A stretch of DNA of 64,000 nucleotides, taken from positions 1,364,001 to 1,428,000 of the forward strand of contig NZ_CP017181.1 in NCBI RefSeq assembly GCF_001729765.1, in the 5' to 3' direction. The translations under genes and the position numbers were made by a program. Positions 19,350-30,700 of this stretch are shown one piece after another. Positions within the stretch are counted from its first letter, which is position 1. Each line of letters starts with the position of its first letter. The notes under the pieces were generated by a model. It searched no databases. It was not told the DNA's origin and saw only the letters and a list, made by a program, of their open reading frames with translations. This DNA comes from Enterobacter kobei (GTDB lineage Bacteria > Pseudomonadota > Gammaproteobacteria > Enterobacterales > Enterobacteriaceae).

Positions 19350-19835
19350 ATGTCACAACTGACCCACATTAACGCCGCCGGCGAAGCGCATATGGTGGAT
19401 GTCTCCGCCAAAGCGGAAACGGTGCGCGAGGCGCGCGCGGAAGCGTTCGTTACCATGCAGCCGGAAACGCTGGCGATGATTATCGACGGCAGCCACCACA
19501 AGGGTGACGTCTTTGCCACCGCCCGCATCGCCGGTATTCAGGCCGCCAAGCGCACCTGGGACCTCATTCCCCTTTGCCATCCGCTGATGCTTAGCAAGGT
19601 GGAAGTGAACCTGCAGGCGCAGCCGGAGCATAATCGGGTGCGCATTGAGTCCCTGTGCCGCTTAACCGGGAAGACCGGCGTTGAGATGGAAGCCCTGACG
19701 GCAGCCTCCGTTGCCGCGCTGACCATCTACGACATGTGTAAAGCGGTGCAGAAAGATATGGTGATTGGCCCGGTTCGCCTGCTGGCAAAAAGCGGCGGCA
19801 AATCCGGTGATTTTAAGGTGGACAGCCATGATTAA
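19350..19835 (+). CDS. moaC: Cyclic pyranopterin monophosphate synthase
   Basis: Converts the MoaA product 3',8-cH2GTP to cyclic pyranopterin monophosphate. The protein has 161 residues. Conserved stretches IPLCHPL and GVEMEALTA, with the terminal KSGGKSG, are visible; the lysine and histidine in these line the active site. It overlaps moaD by eight bases. Confidence 0.97.
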   Translation: MSQLTHINAAGEAHMVDVSAKAETVREARAEAFVTMQPETLAMIIDGSHHKGDVFATARIAGIQAAKRTWDLIPLCHPLMLSKVEVNLQAQPEHNRVRIESLCRLTGKTGVEMEALTAASVAALTIYDMCKAVQKDMVIGPVRLLAKSGGKSGDFKVDSHD

Positions 19836-20073
19836 GGTGCTCTTTTTTGCCCAGGTGCGCGAGCTGGTGAATACCGACAGCCTGACGCTGGAGGGCTCTT
19901 TTGAAAACGTCGCCGCCCTGCGTGCGCATCTGGCCGCACAGGGCGAACGCTGGGCGCTGGCGCTGGACGAAAGTAAGCTGCTGGCCGCCGTGAACCAGAC
20001 GCTGGTTGAGTTCAGCCATCCACTAACCGCAGGGGATGAAGTGGCCTTCTTTCCGCCGGTCACAGGGGGTTAA
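19828..20073 (+). CDS. moaD: Molybdopterin synthase small subunit
   Basis: Ubiquitin-like sulfur carrier of 81 residues. The C-terminal Gly-Gly (VTGG) is adenylylated by MoeB and thiocarboxylated, and it donates sulfur to cPMP within the MoaD-MoaE heterotetramer. The ATG at 19828 lies inside the end of moaC; the frame open further upstream is not homologous to MoaD. moaE starts two bases after its stop. Confidence 0.96.
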   Translation: MIKVLFFAQVRELVNTDSLTLEGSFENVAALRAHLAAQGERWALALDESKLLAAVNQTLVEFSHPLTAGDEVAFFPPVTGG

Positions 20074-20074
20074 G

Positions 20075-20527
20075 ATGGCTGAGACCCGAATTCTGGTGAG
20101 CCCGGCGCGTTTTAACGTGGGGACAGAATATGACTGGCTGGCCGAACGTGACGAAGACGGCGCGGTCGTGACGTTCACTGGCAAGGTGCGTAACCACAAC
20201 CTCGGTGACAGCGTAAAGGCGCTGACGCTGGAGCACTACCCGGGCATGACGGAGAAATCGCTGGCGGCCATTGTGGAAGAAGCGCGAGGCCGCTGGCCGC
20301 TCGGGCGCGTCACGGTGATCCACCGCATCGGCGAGATGTGGCCAGGCGAAGAGATTGTCTTCGTGGGCGTGACCAGCGCGCACCGCGGCAGCGCGTTTGC
20401 GGCAGGGGAGTTCATGATGGATTACCTCAAAACTAAAGCGCCGTTCTGGAAGCGGGAAGCGACGCCGGAAGGGGAGCGCTGGGTGGAATCCCGCGATAGC
20501 GATAAACAAGCCGCCAGCCGTTGGTAG
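20075..20527 (+). CDS. moaE: Molybdopterin synthase catalytic subunit
   Basis: Large subunit of molybdopterin synthase, which converts cPMP to molybdopterin using MoaD thiocarboxylate. It has 150 residues with the family segments GKVRNHN, EHYPGMTEK and KAPFWKRE (active-site lysines). The start at ATG 20075 follows the moaD stop by one base. It closes the moa operon. Confidence 0.96.
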   Translation: MAETRILVSPARFNVGTEYDWLAERDEDGAVVTFTGKVRNHNLGDSVKALTLEHYPGMTEKSLAAIVEEARGRWPLGRVTVIHRIGEMWPGEEIVFVGVTSAHRGSAFAAGEFMMDYLKTKAPFWKREATPEGERWVESRDSDKQAASRW

Positions 20528-20591
20528 TCGGTTGACGTGGATGTGTTAATCTTAACGTGTGTGTCTACTTAATCTTAATCAGGAGTGAATC

Positions 20592-21299
20592 ATGGACCGA
20601 TTTCCGCGTTCCGATTCAATAGTACAGCAGACCCGTAGCGGCCTGCAGACGTATATGGCTCAGGTGTACGGCTGGATGACAGTTGGCCTGCTGCTTACCG
20701 CGTTTATCGCGTGGTATGCGGCGAACACGCCTGAACTGATGATGTTTATCTTCTCCAGCAAAATCACCTTCTTTGGGCTGATTATCGCGCAGCTGGCGCT
20801 GGTGTTTGTCCTCTCCGGGCTGGTGCAAAAGCTCAGTGCGGGGATGGCGACCACGCTGTTTATGCTCTATTCGGCGCTAACGGGGCTGACGCTTTCCAGT
20901 ATTTTCATCGTCTACACCTACTCCTCCATTGCCAGCACGTTTGTGGTAACCGGCGGGATGTTCGGCGCGATGAGCCTTTACGGCTACACCACCAAACGTG
21001 ACCTGAGTGGTTTCGGCAGCATGCTGTTTATGGGGCTGATCGGGATTGTGCTGGCGTCGCTGGTGAACCTGTGGCTGAAGAGTGAAGCGCTGATGTGGGC
21101 CGTGACCTACATTGGTGTGGTGGTCTTCGTTGGGCTGACGGCGTATGACACCCAGAAGCTGAAAAACATCGGCGAGCAGATCGACGTGCGCGACAGTTCA
21201 AACCTGCGCAAATACTCGATTCTGGGCGCGCTGACGCTCTATCTGGACTTCATCAACCTGTTCCTGATGTTGCTGCGTATTTTCGGCAACCGTCGTTAA
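20592..21299 (+). CDS. ybhL: YbhL, Bax inhibitor-1 family membrane protein
   Basis: A 235-residue inner-membrane protein with about seven hydrophobic segments and the BI-1/YccA family signature near the C-terminus (LYLDFINLFLMLLRIFGNRR). Relatives are thought to be calcium-leak channels or modulators of membrane proteases; no function is proven for YbhL. AGGAG lies eight bases before the ATG. It is convergent with ybhN, with a REP pair between them. Confidence 0.94.
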   Translation: MDRFPRSDSIVQQTRSGLQTYMAQVYGWMTVGLLLTAFIAWYAANTPELMMFIFSSKITFFGLIIAQLALVFVLSGLVQKLSAGMATTLFMLYSALTGLTLSSIFIVYTYSSIASTFVVTGGMFGAMSLYGYTTKRDLSGFGSMLFMGLIGIVLASLVNLWLKSEALMWAVTYIGVVVFVGLTAYDTQKLKNIGEQIDVRDSSNLRKYSILGALTLYLDFINLFLMLLRIFGNRR

Positions 21300-21308
21300 G
21301 GTTGTTTT

Positions 21309-21384
21309 GCCGGGTGGCGGCTTCGCCTTACCCGGCCTACGAAACGCGAACCGTAGGTCGGGTAAGGCGAAGCAGCCACCCGAC
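21309..21384. repeat. REP pair (BIME)
   Basis: Two REP units in inverted orientation (21309-21340 and 21352-21384), each with the GCCGGGTGGCG...CGCC-TACCCGGC core. They lie between convergent ybhL and ybhN and belong to the same family as the repeats after hutH and rlmF. Confidence 0.8.
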
Positions 21385-21388
21385 TTAT

Positions 21389-22351
21389 TCACTTCGCTAA
21401 CATCCTCTCATTCTTCGCCCGTAGTTTCTTCGCCCGACTCTCCAGCACCAGATAACAGACCGTGGCCAGCGCCAGCGGCAGGAAGTAATAGAGCATGCGG
21501 TAGGCGAGCAGGGCGGCAATAATCGCTCCCTGAGAAACATGCTCTCCGGCCAGAAGCGCAATGAACACCGCCTCCAGCACCCCAATCCCCGCCGGGATAT
21601 GCACAATAACCCCGGCGATACTGCTCACCAGCAGCACGCCCAGCACGAAGAAGTAATTCACGTCCTCGCCAATCAACAGCCAGATAATTGCTCCCATCGC
21701 CATCCAGTTAGCGCTGGATACCGCCATCTGCAGCATGGCAAACTTCCACGACGGCAATACCAGTTTCTGCCCTCTGAGGGTCATATGACGGCGTTTAGCA
21801 AACGCGCAGGCCCACAGATAAAAAGCGATAATCAGCAGCAGCACGATGCCGAGAATACGCAGCGTGGCTTCATCGATGTACCAGTGCGCGGGCAGCTGGA
21901 CCACGCCGATGGTGAAAATCACCCCGCCGAGCAGAATATAGCCCAGCCAGTTAGTGGTGATGCTCAGGGAAAAAATGCGTGTTATGGTCCCGCCCGGCAG
22001 CCCGAGACGCGAGTAGAGGCGATAGCGCATGCCAATCCCCCCGACCCAGGTACTCAGCGTCAGGTTGAAGGCGTAGCAAATAAACGACACCAGCATCACC
22101 TGGCGTTTAGCCAGCTTGTGGCCGCAGTATGCCCGGCCCAGCAGGTCGTAGCAGCCGTACATCAGGTAGCTCACGATCACCAGCCCTGTCGCGCCCAGCA
22201 GCACCATCCGGTTGTAGTTGCGGATAACTTTCCACACCTCCTCCCAGTCAACTTTTTGGGCATACACTACCAGCAGCACGGCGACCGCAATAAAGAACAC
22301 CCAGGTGAGAATTTTTTTCGCCAGCCGCCAGCGCGGATGTGATTTCGACAT
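21389..22351 (-). CDS. ybhN: YbhN, lysylphosphatidylglycerol synthase-like (UPF0104) membrane protein
   Basis: A 320-residue polytopic inner-membrane protein of the UPF0104 family, related to the flippase half of MprF. Eight or so hydrophobic segments follow a basic N-terminus ([13 protein letters not shown]). The start codon touches the clsB stop, so ybhP-clsB-ybhN form one operon. This operonic link suggests a role in cardiolipin metabolism or transport, but that is inferred. Confidence 0.92.
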   Translation of the reverse strand: MSKSHPRWRLAKKILTWVFFIAVAVLLVVYAQKVDWEEVWKVIRNYNRMVLLGATGLVIVSYLMYGCYDLLGRAYCGHKLAKRQVMLVSFICYAFNLTLSTWVGGIGMRYRLYSRLGLPGGTITRIFSLSITTNWLGYILLGGVIFTIGVVQLPAHWYIDEATLRILGIVLLLIIAFYLWACAFAKRRHMTLRGQKLVLPSWKFAMLQMAVSSANWMAMGAIIWLLIGEDVNYFFVLGVLLVSSIAGVIVHIPAGIGVLEAVFIALLAGEHVSQGAIIAALLAYRMLYYFLPLALATVCYLVLESRAKKLRAKNERMLAK

Positions 22352-23589
22352 CAGGGTTTGCCTCCATCTTCCGCTTCAACGCGGTCCTGGGTTTCCATTT
22401 CGGGTTGTACCGGCGGGTCCACCTGCGCCAGCTTCGGCGTATGCGCTGGCAGCCAGCCGACCATCGCCGGGAAATGACGCAGGAAGTGGAACACCACTAC
22501 GCTGATGCCCAGGTTCCACCAGGTGCGTTTCGGCACCATAGACTCATCCACGCGCACGCAGTCGTTAACAATCAGGGCCTGCAAATTATCCCGCAGGGTC
22601 TGATTAAACTGGCGATCGTGGATGATCAGGTTAGCTTCGAGATTCAGCGATAAGCTCAGCGGATCCAGGTTGCTGGAGCCGACGGTGGCCCAGTGATCGT
22701 CCATCAGCGCGACTTTGCCATGTAGCGGCCGACGGCGATATTCGTAGATCTGAACGCCGCCTTTGACCAGATAGTTATACAGCAGCCGCGCGCCAACTTT
22801 GACTATCGGCATATCCGGCTCGCCCTGCACAATCAGCTTCACCCGTACGCCGCGCCGGGCCGCATTACGCATGGCATGCAGCAGGCGATAGCCCGGGAAA
22901 AAGTAGGCGTTAGCAATGATCACTTCGCGCTTCGCGTTGGCGAGCATCTTCAGGTAATGGCGTTCAATATCGTCCCGGTGCTCGCCGTTATCGCGCCAGA
23001 CGAAAAGGGCCTGCGCTTCGCCGGGCTTGCGGTTCTCCTCCGGGCGATGGCGGCGTTTCCACCAGCGGCGAACGGCCTCTTTCCCCGGCAGGTTCTCCAG
23101 TTCGAATAATACGATGTCCTGTACTACCGGGCCCTCAATGCGAATGGCGTAATCCTGTTTTGCTTCCGGGCCGTAGTCGGACATATGTTCAGCGGAGTAG
23201 TTAATGCCGCCGACAAACGCCACCGTCTCATCCACCACCACAATTTTGCGGTGCATCCGCCGGAAAAGGTTGGTACGCATGCCAAACAGGCGCGGGCCGG
23301 GATCGTAGTAGCGGAACACCACGCCCGCAGCGGTCAGTTCATTCACGAACCCGTCGCTGAGGTCCGGTGAGCCATAGCCGTCCAGCAGCGCTTCAATTTT
23401 GACGCCGCGCCGGGCGGCACGCAGCAGTACGCTGTGTAACTGTTTGCCCACGTCGTCCTCGAACCAGATAAAGGTTTCGAGGATCACTCTCTGCTTAGCG
23501 TTATCAATCGCCTTAAAGACGGCCGGGTAATACTCGTCGCCGTTGACCAGCAGCGAGATCCGGTTGCCTTCCTGCCAGGAACATTTCAT
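22351..23589 (-). CDS. clsB: Cardiolipin synthase B
   Basis: Phospholipase-D superfamily enzyme that makes cardiolipin by transferring phosphatidyl groups. Two HKD motifs are visible: HRKIVVVDE in the N-terminal half and HGKVALMDD in the C-terminal half, the second followed by [10 protein letters not shown]. The 412-residue length matches E. coli ClsB (YbhO). It overlaps ybhP by four bases and abuts ybhN. Confidence 0.96.
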   Translation of the reverse strand: MKCSWQEGNRISLLVNGDEYYPAVFKAIDNAKQRVILETFIWFEDDVGKQLHSVLLRAARRGVKIEALLDGYGSPDLSDGFVNELTAAGVVFRYYDPGPRLFGMRTNLFRRMHRKIVVVDETVAFVGGINYSAEHMSDYGPEAKQDYAIRIEGPVVQDIVLFELENLPGKEAVRRWWKRRHRPEENRKPGEAQALFVWRDNGEHRDDIERHYLKMLANAKREVIIANAYFFPGYRLLHAMRNAARRGVRVKLIVQGEPDMPIVKVGARLLYNYLVKGGVQIYEYRRRPLHGKVALMDDHWATVGSSNLDPLSLSLNLEANLIIHDRQFNQTLRDNLQALIVNDCVRVDESMVPKRTWWNLGISVVVFHFLRHFPAMVGWLPAHTPKLAQVDPPVQPEMETQDRVEAEDGGKP

Positions 23590-24347
23590 AAGTGGATCTC
23601 CGCGCTGAGCGGGGCATGGTCGGACAGATGTCGCCAGTTAAGTAAGGCCAGCGCCGTCGGGCTGCTGGCATGGGCATTTTTCACGTAGATACGGTCCAGG
23701 CGCAGCAGGGGAAAGCGCACCGGGAACGTCCGTGCCGGGCGACCATGGGCCCGGGTAAAAATCTCCTCCAGCCCTGCATTGACTTTCAGAGGATGGTTCG
23801 CGCGCTGCCGCCAGTCGTTAAAATCACCGGCCACGACCACGGGTTCTCCGTCGGGAAGCGCATTGGTCCAGTCAGCCAGCATCTGTAGCTGCGCCTGACG
23901 GTGGGCTTCGCGCAGGCCAAGATGCACGCAACCGACATGAATGGGCACCGTGAGTGCCGGTGGCGCGATGCGGCAGTATAGCAGCCCGCGCTTTTCGCTC
24001 TCACCCACGGAAACGTCCCGGTTCTCATAATGTTCGATAGGAAAACGTGACAGCACCGCGTTCCCGTGATGGCCTTCCGGATAGACCGCGTTGCGCCCGT
24101 AGGCGTAATCACTCCACATCGTGTCGGCCAGAAATTCATAGTGCGGCGTATCGGGCCAGTTCTCGAAATGCATGGGATGCACCTCGTGCGCGCCCATCAC
24201 CTCCTGCAGGCAGACAATGTCCGCGCTGACGGTGCGAACCGCGTCGCGCAGCTCCGGTAAAATGAAGCGGCGATTAAATGCTGTGAAGCCTTTATGAATG
24301 TTTATCGTCAGCACTTTAAGCGAGAAATGCTGCATTTTTTGAGTCAT
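23586..24347 (-). CDS. ybhP: YbhP, endonuclease/exonuclease/phosphatase-family protein
   Basis: A 253-residue EEP-fold protein. Characteristic motifs are NIHKGF at the start, CLQEVMG (metal-binding Glu), AGDFNDWR (catalytic Asp-Asn) and [11 protein letters not shown] (catalytic His) at the end. The substrate is unknown; the operon with clsB, and phosphodiesterase or phosphatase chemistry, suggest a phospholipid or headgroup substrate. It is first in ybhP-clsB-ybhN and divergent from ybhQ. Confidence 0.94.
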   Translation of the reverse strand: MTQKMQHFSLKVLTINIHKGFTAFNRRFILPELRDAVRTVSADIVCLQEVMGAHEVHPMHFENWPDTPHYEFLADTMWSDYAYGRNAVYPEGHHGNAVLSRFPIEHYENRDVSVGESEKRGLLYCRIAPPALTVPIHVGCVHLGLREAHRQAQLQMLADWTNALPDGEPVVVAGDFNDWRQRANHPLKVNAGLEEIFTRAHGRPARTFPVRFPLLRLDRIYVKNAHASSPTALALLNWRHLSDHAPLSAEIHL

Positions 24348-24479
24348 AAGCCCCTTCCTGAGTGACTATCCCAATGAAAATAAAGTGTAGTCGGCGTCAC
24401 AAAAAGATGCGGCGTTACGGAATTTTCCGTAAAGTGCGGTAGTCTGATTAAGCAGATAAAATCCTTCAGGAGAGAAGCC

Positions 24480-24890
24480 ATGAAGTGGCAACAACGTGTT
24501 CGTGTCGCAACGGGGTTAAGTTGCTGGCAGATAATGTTGCATTTACTGGTCGTGGCCGTACTGGTGATGGGCTGGATGAGCGGCACGCTGGTGCGTGTTG
24601 GCCTGGGGCTATGCGTCCTCTATGGCGTCACCGTGCTGTCGATGCTGTTCTTACAGCGCCACCATGAAGCGCGCTGGCGCGAGGTGGGTGATGTGCTCGA
24701 AGAGCTCACCACCACCTGGTACTTTGGTGCCGCGATGATTGTGCTTTGGCTGCTGTCACGCGTGCTGCAAAACAACCTGCTGCTGGCCCTGGCGGGTCTC
24801 GCAATCCTTGCAGGGCCTGCGGTGGTCTCATTGCTCACCAAAGAGAAAAAGCTACGCAATGTTGCGTCTAAACATCGCGTACGCCACTGA
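24480..24890 (+). CDS. ybhQ: YbhQ, small inner-membrane protein
   Basis: A 136-residue protein matching E. coli YbhQ, with about four hydrophobic segments and a basic C-terminal tail ([17 protein letters not shown]). The function is unknown. AGGAGAG precedes the ATG. Its last 39 bases overlap the 3' end of ybhR on the opposite strand. Confidence 0.9.
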   Translation: MKWQQRVRVATGLSCWQIMLHLLVVAVLVMGWMSGTLVRVGLGLCVLYGVTVLSMLFLQRHHEARWREVGDVLEELTTTWYFGAAMIVLWLLSRVLQNNLLLALAGLAILAGPAVVSLLTKEKKLRNVASKHRVRH

Positions 24891-25958
24891 CCCCGTCGTG
24901 GCCGCTATGACCAGTAGCGGCCACAAACTCCCCCAGACAATATCCAGACTCGCATCCTTCAGATAGATCTGCTTGGTAATGTCCGTGAAGTGGCGTATCG
25001 GGTTTATCCATGTGATGTCCTGCAGCCACACCGGCATGTTCTCGACAGGGGAAACGTACCCGGAGAGCAAAATCGCTGGCATCATAAAGACAAACACGCC
25101 GATAAACGCCTGCTGCTGCGTCGAGCACAGCGCCGAAATTAACAGCCCAAACCCCACCAGCGACAGCCCGTAAATCACCATCGTGAAGTAAAACAGCGCC
25201 AGCGAACCGGCAAACGGGATTTGATAGGCCCAAATTCCCACGCCCAGCACGATAGTGGCCTGAAATGTCGCGACAATCAGCGCCGGCACCGCTTTGCCAA
25301 CAAAGATTTGCCAGGTCGCGAGCGGGGAAACCAGCAGCTGATCCAGCGTACCTTGCTCCCGCTCGCGGGCGACGGACAGGGAGGTGACGATCATCACCCC
25401 GATGGTGGTGATCATGGCGATCAGCGACGGCACCACAAACCATTTGTAGTCCAGATTCGGGTTGTACCAGTTACGCACCACCAGCTCGCTGTTGTTGGGC
25501 TTTGGTTTGCCGTCCATCAGCTCCTGCTGATAATTCTTCACCACCTGCTGCAGATAGTTGGCCGCAATCTGGGCGCTGTTAGAGTTGCGCCCGTCGAGGA
25601 TAAGCTGCATCGGCGCGGTCTGGAAGGTATCCAGGTTACGGGAAAAATCTGCCGGGAAGCGCACCAGCAGCAGGGCTTTTTGCGTATCGATGGTCGGCTG
25701 GATTTCCTGCGGGCTTTTCAGCAGCAGGATATGGGTAAACGCTTTTGCACGGGCAAAGCGCTGCGTCAGCTCGACGGAATGTTTACCGTTGTCTTCGTTG
25801 TAAATGGCGATGGTGGCGTTGGTCACCTCAAGCGTCGCGGCAAAGGGGAACAGCAACACCTGGATCAGCACCGGCAAAACCAGAATGGCGCGGGTTTGCG
25901 GCTCGCGCAGCAGGGATTGCAGCTCTTTTCGTATTAACGTCCATAGTCGGTGAAACAT
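24852..25958 (-). CDS. ybhR: ABC transporter permease YbhR
   Basis: A 368-residue ABC-2 type permease: an N-terminal transmembrane helix, a long periplasmic domain, then five to six C-terminal helices containing [14 protein letters not shown]. With YbhS it forms the membrane part of the YbhFSR exporter, linked in E. coli to efflux of drugs such as tetracyclines and of Na/Li ions. It is the last gene of cecR-ybhGFSR, nine bases after ybhS. Confidence 0.95.
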   Translation of the reverse strand: MFHRLWTLIRKELQSLLREPQTRAILVLPVLIQVLLFPFAATLEVTNATIAIYNEDNGKHSVELTQRFARAKAFTHILLLKSPQEIQPTIDTQKALLLVRFPADFSRNLDTFQTAPMQLILDGRNSNSAQIAANYLQQVVKNYQQELMDGKPKPNNSELVVRNWYNPNLDYKWFVVPSLIAMITTIGVMIVTSLSVAREREQGTLDQLLVSPLATWQIFVGKAVPALIVATFQATIVLGVGIWAYQIPFAGSLALFYFTMVIYGLSLVGFGLLISALCSTQQQAFIGVFVFMMPAILLSGYVSPVENMPVWLQDITWINPIRHFTDITKQIYLKDASLDIVWGSLWPLLVIAATTGSVAYAMFRRNIA

Positions 25959-25967
25959 GTTCGCTCC

Positions 25968-27101
25968 TTAATCCAGACGCCGTTTGGTTTTCAACCACGT
26001 CAATCCGATAAACATCACCGCTGACGCCATTAAAAACAGCGTGTTGATAATCAGCACCACCGGAATATTCCCCGCCAGGAACAGGCTTTGCAGCGTGCTC
26101 ACGAAATAACGCGCCGGAATGATGTAGGTCACGGCGCGGATCACCGCTGGCATACTGTCTATCTGGAAAATAAACCCGGACAGCATAATCGACGGTAAAA
26201 AGGCGGCGTTGAGCGCCACCTGCGCGGCGTTAAACTGGTTGCGGGTGATGGTGGAGATGAGCAGCCCCATCCCCAGCGTGCTGAGTAAAAACAGGCTGGT
26301 GATAAAAAACAGCACCACCAGCGAGCCGCGGTACGGCACGCCGAGGATAAAGACGGCGACAAGCATGCAGAGCAGCATCGCCAGCATGCCGAGGAAATAG
26401 TAGGGGATGAGCTTGCACAGCAGCAGCTCGACGCGCGTCACTTCTGTGGAGAGCAGCGCCTCCATGGTGCCACGCTCCCACTCGCGGGCGATCACCAGCG
26501 AGGTCAGGATCGCGCCAATCACCGTCATGATAATCGTCACCGCGCCCGGAATGATAAAGTGCTGGCTGATAGCGGCAGGGTTAAACCAGTAGCGTGTTTG
26601 CACGTCGATGAGCGGTTCAAACGTCTCCCCCCGGTCTTCGGCACGCTGCATCTGCCATAGCTGCCAGATCCCCTCCACGTAGCCCTGAACGAAGTTCGCA
26701 GTGTTCGGTTCGCTGCCGTCGGTAATCACCTGGATCGGCGCGTCGGCATTCGCCCGCGCCATATTGGCGGCGAAATCCACCGGGATGACCACCAGCCCGC
26801 GAATTTTCCCGGCCTGCATCTTCTGGATCAGCGCCTGCCGGTTATCGCTGATGGTGGCGTCAATGTACGGCGAGCCGGTCATGGCGTGGGTGAAGTCCAG
26901 CGCCTCTTCGCTCTGCTGCTCCAGCAAAATGCCGACCCGCAGCTTGCTGGAGTCGAGGTTGATGCCGTAGCCAAAGATGAACAGCAGCAGCAGGGGGATC
27001 ACCACCGCAATCAGCCAGCTACTCGGGTCACGCACGATCTGCCGCGTCTCTTTTATGCATAACGCGCGCACCCGGCGCCAGGAAAGGGCGTTACTGCGCA
27101 T
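25968..27101 (-). CDS. ybhS: ABC transporter permease YbhS
   Basis: ABC-2 type permease paralogous to YbhR, with the same layout and the segment [19 protein letters not shown]. Starting at ATG 27101 ([15 protein letters not shown]) gives 377 residues, the E. coli length. The frame is open further upstream into ybhF but without homology. It overlaps the ybhF stop by 11 bases. Confidence 0.95.
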   Translation of the reverse strand: MRSNALSWRRVRALCIKETRQIVRDPSSWLIAVVIPLLLLFIFGYGINLDSSKLRVGILLEQQSEEALDFTHAMTGSPYIDATISDNRQALIQKMQAGKIRGLVVIPVDFAANMARANADAPIQVITDGSEPNTANFVQGYVEGIWQLWQMQRAEDRGETFEPLIDVQTRYWFNPAAISQHFIIPGAVTIIMTVIGAILTSLVIAREWERGTMEALLSTEVTRVELLLCKLIPYYFLGMLAMLLCMLVAVFILGVPYRGSLVVLFFITSLFLLSTLGMGLLISTITRNQFNAAQVALNAAFLPSIMLSGFIFQIDSMPAVIRAVTYIIPARYFVSTLQSLFLAGNIPVVLIINTLFLMASAVMFIGLTWLKTKRRLD

Positions 27102-28830
27102 GGGCATTCTCCTTATCCCAGTCGTGGATGAGGGTGATAAACGCCTGCTCCATGGTCGGGTCTGGCACGGCATCGTCGGCGGCCTGGTTTTTCAGGTCGT
27201 CCGGGGTGCCGTGGGCAATCAGCTTGCCGCGATAGACCAGCCCGATGCGGTCGCAGTATTCCGCCTCATCCATAAAGTGGGTGGTCACCATCACCGTCAC
27301 CCCTTTCTCCACCATGCTGTTGATATGCAGCCAGAACTCGCGGCGGGTGAGGGGATCCACCCCGGAGGTCGGCTCATCGAGGAAAAGAATATCGGGCTCG
27401 TGCATCAGCGAGCAGGCCAGCGCGAGGCGCTGCTTAAAGCCGAGGGGCAGTTCGTCGGTGGCGTGGGAGGCAATATTCGTTAACCCGAAGGCATCGCTCA
27501 TGCGGCGGATTTTCTCGTTCTGCGCGCGCCCGCGCAGGCCGTACACGCCGGAGAAAAAGCGCAGATTCTGCTCGACGGTCAGGTTGCCATACAACGAGAA
27601 TTTCTGTGCCATATAGCCCAGATGCTGGCGCGCCTTGCCGGAGCTGACTTTGAGATCCATATCCAGCACCAGCGCCTTGCCGGACGTCGGCACCAGCAGG
27701 CCACACATCATTTTAAAGGTGGTGGATTTCCCCGCGCCGTTCGGCCCGAGCAGGCCAAAAATCTCGCCGCGTTTTACCGCAAAGTTGACGTTATCGGTGG
27801 CGGCGAAATCGCCGAACTTTTTGGTCAGGGATTTGGCTTCAATCACCGTCTCGCCCGGCGTACCTTCAACCGTGTGGAGGATCGCGCCGAGAGGCGATTC
27901 CGATGTCCCCGCACCGCCCAGCAGGTCGATAAACGCATCTTCAAAGCGCGGCGCCGTCTCTGCCATTTCAATTTCAGGCATGCCAGGCGCGCGGCGAATA
28001 TCCTCGACGGTGGCCTCCTTTTTGAGGATTACGCGCACGGACCGACCCTGAATCATCCCGTCGCTCACCTGCGGCAGTTTCAGCACTCGCTGCAGCAGCC
28101 TGCGGTTGGACTCCTGCGGGCTGTGGAGGAGGAAACTGCGTCCGGCCATGCTCTGCGTCAACGTCGTTGGCTCGCCTTGATAAAGCAGCTCGCCTTCGTT
28201 CATCAGCAGCACGTCCCGGCACTGTTCCGCTTCGTCGAGGTAGGAGGTGCTCCAGAGGATCAGCATCCCGTCGCCTGCCAGCTCGTGCACCATCTGCCAC
28301 AGCTCACGGCGGGAGATGGGGTCCACGCCGACGCCGGGCTCGTCCAGCAGCAGGACCTTTGGTTCGCCGACGAGCGTACAGGCCAGCCCCAGCTTTTGCT
28401 TCATCCCGCCGGAGAGCTTGCCCGCCAGCCGGTCGGTGAACGGGCCGAGGGAGGTGAACTCAAGCAGGCGGGCGAAGGTTTTCTGCCGGGTTTCGCCGGT
28501 CACGCTGCGCAGGTCGGCATACAGGTTCAGGTTTTCCATCACCGTCAGATCTTCATACAGACCAAACTTCTGCGGCATATAGCCGAGCATGGCGTGGAGC
28601 GCGCCGTCGTCTTTGATGGGGTCAAGGCCAAGCACGCTGGCTGTGCCTTCATCCGGCTTTAGCAAACCGGCCAGCATCCGCATCAGCGTGGTTTTGCCTG
28701 CGCCGTCCGGGCCGACCAGGCCGGTCACATAGCCTTTCTGAATGGTGCAGTTCAGCGGGGCGACCGCCGGTTTGTCCATCCCTGCGAAGCGTTTGACCAG
28801 ATTGTTGAGCTGGATAACCGCGTCATTCAT
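27091..28830 (-). CDS. ybhF: Tandem ABC ATPase YbhF
   Basis: A 579-residue protein with two fused nucleotide-binding domains. The first has Walker [10 protein letters not shown] and signature LSGGMKQK. The second has GPNGAGKST but signature LPLGFKQR, a divergence also present in E. coli YbhF, suggesting one degenerate composite site. It energises YbhR and YbhS. It overlaps ybhG by eight bases, so the whole set is one operon. Confidence 0.96.
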   Translation of the reverse strand: MNDAVIQLNNLVKRFAGMDKPAVAPLNCTIQKGYVTGLVGPDGAGKTTLMRMLAGLLKPDEGTASVLGLDPIKDDGALHAMLGYMPQKFGLYEDLTVMENLNLYADLRSVTGETRQKTFARLLEFTSLGPFTDRLAGKLSGGMKQKLGLACTLVGEPKVLLLDEPGVGVDPISRRELWQMVHELAGDGMLILWSTSYLDEAEQCRDVLLMNEGELLYQGEPTTLTQSMAGRSFLLHSPQESNRRLLQRVLKLPQVSDGMIQGRSVRVILKKEATVEDIRRAPGMPEIEMAETAPRFEDAFIDLLGGAGTSESPLGAILHTVEGTPGETVIEAKSLTKKFGDFAATDNVNFAVKRGEIFGLLGPNGAGKSTTFKMMCGLLVPTSGKALVLDMDLKVSSGKARQHLGYMAQKFSLYGNLTVEQNLRFFSGVYGLRGRAQNEKIRRMSDAFGLTNIASHATDELPLGFKQRLALACSLMHEPDILFLDEPTSGVDPLTRREFWLHINSMVEKGVTVMVTTHFMDEAEYCDRIGLVYRGKLIAHGTPDDLKNQAADDAVPDPTMEQAFITLIHDWDKENAHAQ

Positions 28831-29818
28831 GTCGTTCCCCGTTGTTCACTTTTACGGTAACGGGCATGCCCTGACGCAGCGCGTCGTCCGCATCGGTGAC
28901 GATGATGCGCAGACGGTACACCAGGTCGGTACGCAGGTCCGGCGTTTCAACGGTTTTCGGGGTGAATTCGGCGGTGGGGGAGACAAAGCCGACTTTGCCG
29001 TGATACGGCTTATCCGGACGACCATCGGTATAGAGCAGCAGCTCGCGGCCCGGCTGCATCTGGCCGAGATTTGGCTCGTCAATGTAGGCGCGCACCCAGA
29101 CCGGGCGGGTCAGGGAGAGCGTTAATACGGTGCTGCCCGCGCTGAGCATGCTGCCCGGCTCCACGGCACGGGTCATCAGCGTACCGTCAGACGGGGCGAT
29201 GAGGGTTGTATCATGCAGATCCAGCTCTGCCTGGGCCAGCTGCGCCTGCGCCTGTTCAAGGCTGGCTTTGGCCTGGGCAATGTCCTGCGGGCGGTTACCG
29301 GTGGTGTACTGGCTTAATTTATCCTGCGCGGATTTCAGCGTCGCCTGCGCCTGGTCGCGGGATGAACGCGCATTCTCCAGATCGTTGGCTGAAATGGTGC
29401 GGCTTTTCCACAGCCCCTGCTGACGGTTATAGAAATTCTGCGCGTAGTCGTAGGCAGCTTTCGCCTGCTTAACGGCAGCGGCGGCCTGGGCGATCTCTTC
29501 GTCACGATAACCCGCCAGCATCAGGTCATATTGCGCCTGGGCAACGGAAACGCCGGCTTTGGCCTGCATCAGGGCGTTCTCGTAGGGGGCTTTATCCAGC
29601 ATGCCCAGCGTCTGCCCGCGTTTAATGGCATCGCCTTCGTCAACGCTCAGCGAGGCGAGACGGCCACCCACGCGGAAGCTCATATTCACGGTACGAATAT
29701 CCACATTACCGTACAGCGTCAGGCCCCGGTCCTGATGGCTCTGATACCACAGCCAGCCACCGACGCCCGCGGCAAGCAAAACAACAACCACCAGAATGAT
29801 GGCGACAGGTTTTTTCAT
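28823..29818 (-). CDS. ybhG: HlyD-family membrane fusion protein YbhG
   Basis: Periplasmic adaptor of the YbhGFSR exporter, 331 residues. A single N-terminal hydrophobic segment (about residues 6-24) is followed by a biotinyl-lipoyl-like half motif, a long alanine/glutamine-rich coiled-coil hairpin (about 75-195), and the second half motif and beta-barrel. An outer-membrane channel such as TolC would be needed but is not encoded here. It overlaps cecR by four bases. Confidence 0.95.
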   Translation of the reverse strand: MKKPVAIILVVVVLLAAGVGGWLWYQSHQDRGLTLYGNVDIRTVNMSFRVGGRLASLSVDEGDAIKRGQTLGMLDKAPYENALMQAKAGVSVAQAQYDLMLAGYRDEEIAQAAAAVKQAKAAYDYAQNFYNRQQGLWKSRTISANDLENARSSRDQAQATLKSAQDKLSQYTTGNRPQDIAQAKASLEQAQAQLAQAELDLHDTTLIAPSDGTLMTRAVEPGSMLSAGSTVLTLSLTRPVWVRAYIDEPNLGQMQPGRELLLYTDGRPDKPYHGKVGFVSPTAEFTPKTVETPDLRTDLVYRLRIIVTDADDALRQGMPVTVKVNNGERHE

Positions 29819-30492
29819 GACTTCAGGCTCCTTTGCGTTAAGCCTTGCAGGATCAGATCGAGATGACAGGTGATGACCTGGCTAATCTGCGCGGCTTTAT
29901 CCTCATCGAATTGTGTCCAGCCGGTGCGTAACAGGATGGTTTCCCGCCCCAGACGAAAGGCAAGGATTTCACCCAGCAGGGCATGGGTATGCAAAATGGT
30001 CACGGTATCGCTGGCGTCCCGCCCAGTATAGGCGGCGATCAGGTGGGTCAGGTGGGTATGCATCGGAGCAATGACCTGATCGTGTACCAGCTGATAGGCA
30101 GTTGTAGGGGAGAGCTGCTCGCGGGAGATAAACTTACTCAGGTTGAGCGTATCGTCGTGCGTCAGCAGGCGGATCATATTATGGCAGGCATTCAGGATAA
30201 GCCGCCGGATAGCGTCACGATCCGGCGTCGGCTGGCTCAACAGCTCGCTGGCTTCTTCAACGTGCGGACGAAAATGTGTGCCGATAAAATCGGCAATCCA
30301 CTGGGCGCAGGCGAGGTACAAATCCTCTTTTGAGCCAAAATAGTAGGTGATCGCCGCAATGTTTTGCCCGGCCTGGGCGGCGATATCTCGCGTGGTCGCG
30401 TGCAGGCCATACTCGCCAAACTGCGCCAGCGCGGCAGCAATCAGCTGGCTTTTGGCCTGTTCACCTTTGGTTGTCGTTGGGGTCGTATTCAT
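29815..30492 (-). CDS. cecR: TetR-family regulator CecR
   Basis: A 225-residue TetR-type repressor. The N-terminal HTH contains [23 protein letters not shown]. In E. coli, CecR (YbiH) controls ybhGFSR and rhlE and affects cefoperazone and chloramphenicol sensitivity. I start at ATG 30492 ([14 protein letters not shown]), which matches E. coli; a longer frame to 30510 would run into the operator. It is first in its operon and divergent from rhlE. Confidence 0.95.
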   Translation of the reverse strand: MNTTPTTTKGEQAKSQLIAAALAQFGEYGLHATTRDIAAQAGQNIAAITYYFGSKEDLYLACAQWIADFIGTHFRPHVEEASELLSQPTPDRDAIRRLILNACHNMIRLLTHDDTLNLSKFISREQLSPTTAYQLVHDQVIAPMHTHLTHLIAAYTGRDASDTVTILHTHALLGEILAFRLGRETILLRTGWTQFDEDKAAQISQVITCHLDLILQGLTQRSLKS

Positions 30493-30508
30493 GGCGGCAT
30501 TAAAAATC

Positions 30509-30524
30509 AATCAATCGATTGATT
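30509..30524. promoter_or_regulatory. CecR operator palindrome
   Basis: AATCAATCGATTGATT is a perfect 16-base palindrome 17 bases before the cecR start, between cecR and rhlE. TetR-family repressors commonly bind such a site in their own divergent promoter region. An additional TCAA precedes it, giving a 4-base periodicity. Confidence 0.75.
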
Positions 30525-30700
30525 AAAAATAGCCCCGAATTGCTGAACCGTCGAGCGTTCGTGCTGGGATATTTTATGCGCCACGTCACAAAAGCTGCTA
30601 CACTCCGCACCTTCACGACATTGTGGTTTTTGTCCTTCCCCTTTTCGTTATATCTCCCTGAAAACTACACCTGTGATGGTCGGGGCGGTTCGGAGTTTTT

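Noticed and set aside
27622..28662. Plus-strand 346-codon open frame inside ybhF
   Set aside because: Antisense to a well-conserved tandem ATPase; no independent support.
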